DNA of 9,642 nt from GCA-2699365 sp036160955 (GTDB taxonomy: Bacteria; Verrucomicrobiota; Verrucomicrobiia; Opitutales; Coraliomargaritaceae). The position numbers and the translations under genes are program-made. The stretch spans positions 1 to 9,642 of the forward strand of contig JAYYDJ010000052.1 in assembly GCA_036160955.1 (NCBI GenBank), written 5' to 3'. Positions within the stretch are counted from its first letter, which is position 1, and the number at the start of each line of letters is the position of its first letter. The notes below the pieces were generated by a model, which was not told the origin of the DNA, searched no databases, and saw only the letters and a program-made list of their open reading frames with translations. Of the stretch, positions 6,534 through 9,642 are shown piece by piece.

Positions 6534-6539
6534 AAGGAG
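6534..6539 (+). promoter_or_regulatory. Ribosome binding site of glgP
   Basis: AAGGAG lies seven bases before ATG 6547. It excludes the upstream in-frame TTG 6460, whose 29 extra codons would make a hydrophobic stretch not expected in this cytoplasmic enzyme. Confidence 0.85.
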
Positions 6540-6546
6540 CTCAAAA

Positions 6547-9036
6547 ATGCCTTTAAAAGAGCCGGATTTACTGCAAAACAGTTTTAAATTTAGTATCGAT
6601 TCAGATGTGGGTTCATTAAAGAAATCGATTCTAAATCACTTGCGCTTTACTTTGGCTCGACACCCAGAAAGTGCAAAAGATGATGAGTGGTGGACGGCGA
6701 CGTGTTTCGCGATAAGAGACCGCTTATTAGACCGCTTTATGCATACCCAGTGTGTTCATAATGAGTTAAAAGTACGTAGAGCTTATTATCTGAGCCTAGA
6801 GTATTTAATGGGTCGCTTACTGCTTAACAATTTACACAATAGCGGTATTTATTCTGTAACTCGTACTGCACTAGAAGAATTAGGGCAAAATTTGGATACT
6901 ATTGTTTGTGAAGAAGCGGACATGGGTCTTGGTAACGGAGGTTTAGGACGCTTAGCAGCTTGTTTTCTCGATTCTTTAGCGACTCTTGACTTACCTGCTG
7001 TGGGTTATGGCATTCGTTATGAATTTGGTCTTTTCCGTCAGGAATTTAAAGAGGGCCATCAAATTGAACACCCGGATGCTTGGCAGGAGAAAGGATGCCC
7101 TTGGGAAGTGATGCGCCCAAACTTTTCACAAATTGTCAAAGTGTACGGACGTGTGGAGCATCAGATTAACGACAAGGGCCAATTAGTTCCAGTTTGGCTC
7201 GACCATAAGTCAATTGAAGGTGTTCCATATGACATTGGCATTATCGGCTACGGGGGTAGCACCGTAAATTTTCTTCGTTTATGGCATTCTAAGGCGACTC
7301 AAGAGTTTGACTTTAATGTGTTTAATCAAGGCGGCTATGTGGAGGCAGTTCGCGAAAAAGCTATTAGTGAAACGATTTCCAAAGTGCTCTATCCTAATGA
7401 TGCTACTGAGAACGGCAAAGAGCTACGCCTCGTGCAGCAGTATTTTTTCGTAAGTTGTTCCCTACAGGATATTATTCGACGTTTTCTACAAACTCATGAT
7501 GATTGGAGCAATTTTTCTAGATACAATGTCATACAATTAAACGATACACACCCAGCTATTACGATTGTTGAGCTGATGCGTCTACTTGTAGATGAACATA
7601 AACTTGCTTGGGAAGTGGCCTGGGAGATTACGAAAGGTACCTGTAACTATACGAACCATACCTTGTTACCAGAAGCTTTAGAAAAGTGGAGCGTTCCCCT
7701 ATTTGAAAAAGTCGTACCACGCCATCTTGAGATTGTTTATGAAATAAATGATCGCTTTCTAAAGGGTGAGGTGGAAGCAAGGTGGCCAGGAGACGATTCT
7801 AAAAAAGCCGAATTATCCATAATAGAAGAAGGGGACACCAAGATGATACGCATGGCTTATTTATCAGTCATAGGCTCTTCTATGGTCAATGGTGTGGCGG
7901 CATTGCATACAGAGCTTCTCAAAAAAAATCTATTCGCGACTTTCCATAATCTGTATCCGAATAAAATTGTGAATATGACCAATGGCATAACTCCTCGCCG
8001 CTGGTTGCTTGCGTGTAACCCAAAGCTTAGCGCTTTAATTAATAACACGATAGGTAAGAGTTGGCCAAAGCAATTAGAGCAACTGACTCAATTAGCTAAT
8101 TTCGCGGATAATGCTGTTTTTCAAAAGAAGTTCATGGCAATTAAACATGCTAATAAAGTTGCTTTTGCGGCTTATGTACATGAGAGATGCGGCATAGAGA
8201 TTAATCCAGAGGCTTTGTTTGATGTACAAATAAAACGATTGCACGAGTACAAGCGCCAGCATTTGAACTTACTCCATATTTTAACCCTTTATAGACGTCT
8301 GCTAAACGATCCAGATTATGAGATGAATCCAAGGGTCTTTATATTTGGTGCTAAAGCTGCACCTGGATATGCACTTGCTAAAAATATCATTCGTGCGATC
8401 AACAAAGTCGGAGAAAAGATCAACAACGACCCTCGAATTAAGGATAAGTTAAAAATTGTTTTTCCTGAAAATTATCGCGTTACAATGGCGGAGTGCATTA
8501 TACCAGCTGCTGATTTGTCTGAGCAAATATCGACAGCCGGCAAGGAGGCTTCGGGTACAGGAAACATGAAACTAGCACTTAATGGTGCTCTTACTATAGG
8601 TACTTTAGATGGTGCTAACGTTGAGATTCAAGAAGAGGTAGGAGAAGAAAATATTTTTATATTTGGCAGTAGCGTAGAAGAAGTCGATGTGCTGCGCGCA
8701 CGTGGATATAATCCGTACGATTACTATAATAGTAATTGGGAACTAAAAGCTGTGATTGATTGGCTTCGTTCTGATTATTTCACTCCCGGCGAGCCTGACG
8801 CATTTGCACCTTTGTGTAGTAGCTGGCTAGATGGCGGGGATCCATTTCTTTGCTTAGCTGATTATGCCGACTACATCCGTGCGCAAGAAGCAGTCAACAA
8901 TGCTTACAGCGACACAAAGCGTTGGGCTAAGATGGCAATTCTTAATACAGCAAGCATGGGTAAGTTTTCTTCAGACAGAACAATCAGTGAATATGCTGAA
9001 AAAATTTGGAAAATTAAGCCTGTTCCTGTAGGATAA
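6547..9036 (+). CDS. glgP: Glycogen/maltodextrin phosphorylase (GT35)
   Basis: An 829-residue cytoplasmic enzyme that uses phosphate to remove glucose-1-phosphate from the non-reducing ends of α-1,4-glucans, with pyridoxal phosphate as cofactor. The length matches bacterial GlgP/MalP (about 800-850). Conserved blocks appear in order: YYLSLEYLMGR (80-90), GNGGLGRLAACF (129-140), GYGIRYEFGLFRQ (153-165), QLNDTHPAI (in the middle third), MTNGITPRRW (477-486), FDVQIKRLHEYKRQ (558-571) and EASGTGNMKLALNGALTIGT (667-686). Lys675 in NMK should hold the cofactor as a Schiff base. I see no missing catalytic block. Sequence alone does not separate glycogen from maltodextrin preference. The start at 6547 is set by AAGGAG seven bases upstream. 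The gene probably has its own promoter in the 129-base gap, where a direct repeat and a palindrome lie. No glgA, glgB or glgC is in the window. No clear terminator follows the TAA at 9034-9036. Confidence 0.97.
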   Translation: MPLKEPDLLQNSFKFSIDSDVGSLKKSILNHLRFTLARHPESAKDDEWWTATCFAIRDRLLDRFMHTQCVHNELKVRRAYYLSLEYLMGRLLLNNLHNSGIYSVTRTALEELGQNLDTIVCEEADMGLGNGGLGRLAACFLDSLATLDLPAVGYGIRYEFGLFRQEFKEGHQIEHPDAWQEKGCPWEVMRPNFSQIVKVYGRVEHQINDKGQLVPVWLDHKSIEGVPYDIGIIGYGGSTVNFLRLWHSKATQEFDFNVFNQGGYVEAVREKAISETISKVLYPNDATENGKELRLVQQYFFVSCSLQDIIRRFLQTHDDWSNFSRYNVIQLNDTHPAITIVELMRLLVDEHKLAWEVAWEITKGTCNYTNHTLLPEALEKWSVPLFEKVVPRHLEIVYEINDRFLKGEVEARWPGDDSKKAELSIIEEGDTKMIRMAYLSVIGSSMVNGVAALHTELLKKNLFATFHNLYPNKIVNMTNGITPRRWLLACNPKLSALINNTIGKSWPKQLEQLTQLANFADNAVFQKKFMAIKHANKVAFAAYVHERCGIEINPEALFDVQIKRLHEYKRQHLNLLHILTLYRRLLNDPDYEMNPRVFIFGAKAAPGYALAKNIIRAINKVGEKINNDPRIKDKLKIVFPENYRVTMAECIIPAADLSEQISTAGKEASGTGNMKLALNGALTIGTLDGANVEIQEEVGEENIFIFGSSVEEVDVLRARGYNPYDYYNSNWELKAVIDWLRSDYFTPGEPDAFAPLCSSWLDGGDPFLCLADYADYIRAQEAVNNAYSDTKRWAKMAILNTASMGKFSSDRTISEYAEKIWKIKPVPVG

Positions 9037-9188
9037 TTAAGTTTTATTGAAGCTATTAACTGAGCCAAGTTAGGCATGTATTCTGCGTTTGCATCATCTG
9101 CTGAATATCTAGTGGGTGCTTCTGCTACTTTTTTCTAATTTTCACTTGATCTTAGCTCTTCGCTTCGTCTTTTTGATCAATAGTATCA

Positions 9189-9262
<74 letters not shown>

Positions 9263-9642
9263 TTTTTTAATTGGTTGATTTTGCGTTAACTAAAGCAAAA
9301 TCATTTTACGATCCTAGTACTTAATATGGGTATCACATTATGCCTCGTTAACTTTTAGCAATGTTATGGATCTCTATTATTTAATAGGCCATATTTTTCC
9401 AAATTTAGTTGCTTCATCCTGTACTCGAAGCATTTATACGGATTTACCGGACTAAAGGATTTAATTTGTTATCGGTTCAGTATTTTTGAATGATAAAGAC
9501 TAAATTAGTAATATAATAATGCTTCTATTAATATATAAATTATTTTATCAGTATTTTTATTAAATTGTACTTCCCATGCGTAACTTTATCGTTATTTTGT
9601 TTTATCCAGTGACGTGTATCATACATGTAATTTGGAAATCGG
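9263..9642. other. AT-rich tail without a convincing gene
   Basis: After the tRNA the composition falls to about 28% G+C by hand count over 9301-9642, and to about 13% at 9481-9540. Apart from the hairpin at 9276-9307, I find no open frame longer than about 35 codons. CGTTAACT occurs at 9284-9291 and 9346-9353. An ATG at 9576 opens a frame to the right edge (MRNFIVILFYPV, hydrophobic) that could be the start of a membrane protein, but it has no Shine-Dalgarno and only 22 codons are visible. Confidence 0.6.
9276..9307 (+). terminator. Candidate intrinsic terminator after tRNA-Cys
   Basis: TGATTTTGC (9276-9284) and GCAAAATCA (9295-9303) form a perfect 9-bp stem around a 10-base loop, followed by TTTT (9304-9307). 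It starts 14 bases after the CCA end. The stem has only three G-C pairs and the T-run is short, so it may be weak. A T6 run at 9263-9268 directly after the tRNA could also help end transcription. Confidence 0.5.

Noticed and set aside
6460..6546. Upstream TTG start giving glgP a hydrophobic 29-residue N-terminus that looks like a signal or membrane segment
   Set aside because: A strong AAGGAG sits inside this stretch at the right distance from ATG 6547. Phosphorylases are cytoplasmic, and the 829-residue product already has the normal length.
9076..9138. 20-codon frame (MYSAFASSAEYLVGASATFF) between glgP and the tRNA
   Set aside because: It is too short to judge, with no clear Shine-Dalgarno and nothing recognisable.
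9146..9180. TTGATC / GATCAA inverted pair with a T-rich stretch before the tRNA, as a glgP terminator
   Set aside because: It has only a 6-bp stem with a 23-base loop, and the T-run lies inside the loop side rather than after the stem.
9427..9525. GAAGCATT / AATGCTTC inverted pair in the AT-rich tail
   Set aside because: 8-bp arms 83 bases apart are expected by chance in this sequence.
9540..9641. Minus-strand frame open from the right edge to a TAA, possible 3' end of a gene
   Set aside because: It has only 33 codons of Asn/Lys/Ile-rich sequence in very AT-rich DNA, with no motif. A gene end is possible but unsupported.

Overview
This is an ordinary chromosomal segment of housekeeping and carbon-metabolism genes from an AT-leaning bacterium. 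Coding DNA is roughly 42% GC in a sampled line. The best lineage guess is Verrucomicrobiota (PVC group). It rests on remembered resemblance of three proteins to verrucomicrobial/planctomycete families: the ResB-like N-terminus (FGTLDQ, FESF, KYPQTW), the lipoprotein with a GGNLANVNRW motif, and the 478-residue protein with a TELDSVPGGIG motif. None of this was searched, so the phylum is an inference.

Layout: the window is divergent around about 2160-2314. Leftward (minus strand) run ychF (redox/translation-linked P-loop ATPase), a 226-residue lipoprotein, and the start of a ResB-like cytochrome c biogenesis membrane protein that is cut by the left edge. Rightward (plus strand) run a GlcD-type FAD-linked 2-hydroxyacid dehydrogenase, prfB (release factor 2), a 478-residue ATP-grasp-like protein of unknown role that overlaps prfB by 8 bases, glgP (glycogen/maltodextrin phosphorylase), and a tRNA-Cys(GCA) with encoded CCA. 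The last 380 bases are AT-rich and hold no convincing gene.

The most solid special feature is the programmed +1 frameshift in prfB. A 26-codon opening frame ends at an in-frame UGA just after GGAGG-UAU-CUU, so the complete RF2 starts at 3827 and spans two frames. Both the frameshift stop and the final stop of prfB are UGA, the codon RF2 reads. The final stop lies inside the first codons of the next gene, so RF2 level could also affect coupling to that gene.

Other points for follow-up are the uncharacterised ATP-grasp-like protein, the lipoprotein/ResB pair, several short symmetric DNA elements at promoters (985-996, 2230-2298, 6448-6497), and a contrast between genes with a clear Shine-Dalgarno (4981, 6547) and genes with -10-like hexamers almost touching the start codon (986, 2315, 3827). 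I see no CRISPR array, transposase, phage gene or defence cassette, and nothing that clearly amounts to a new multi-gene system.
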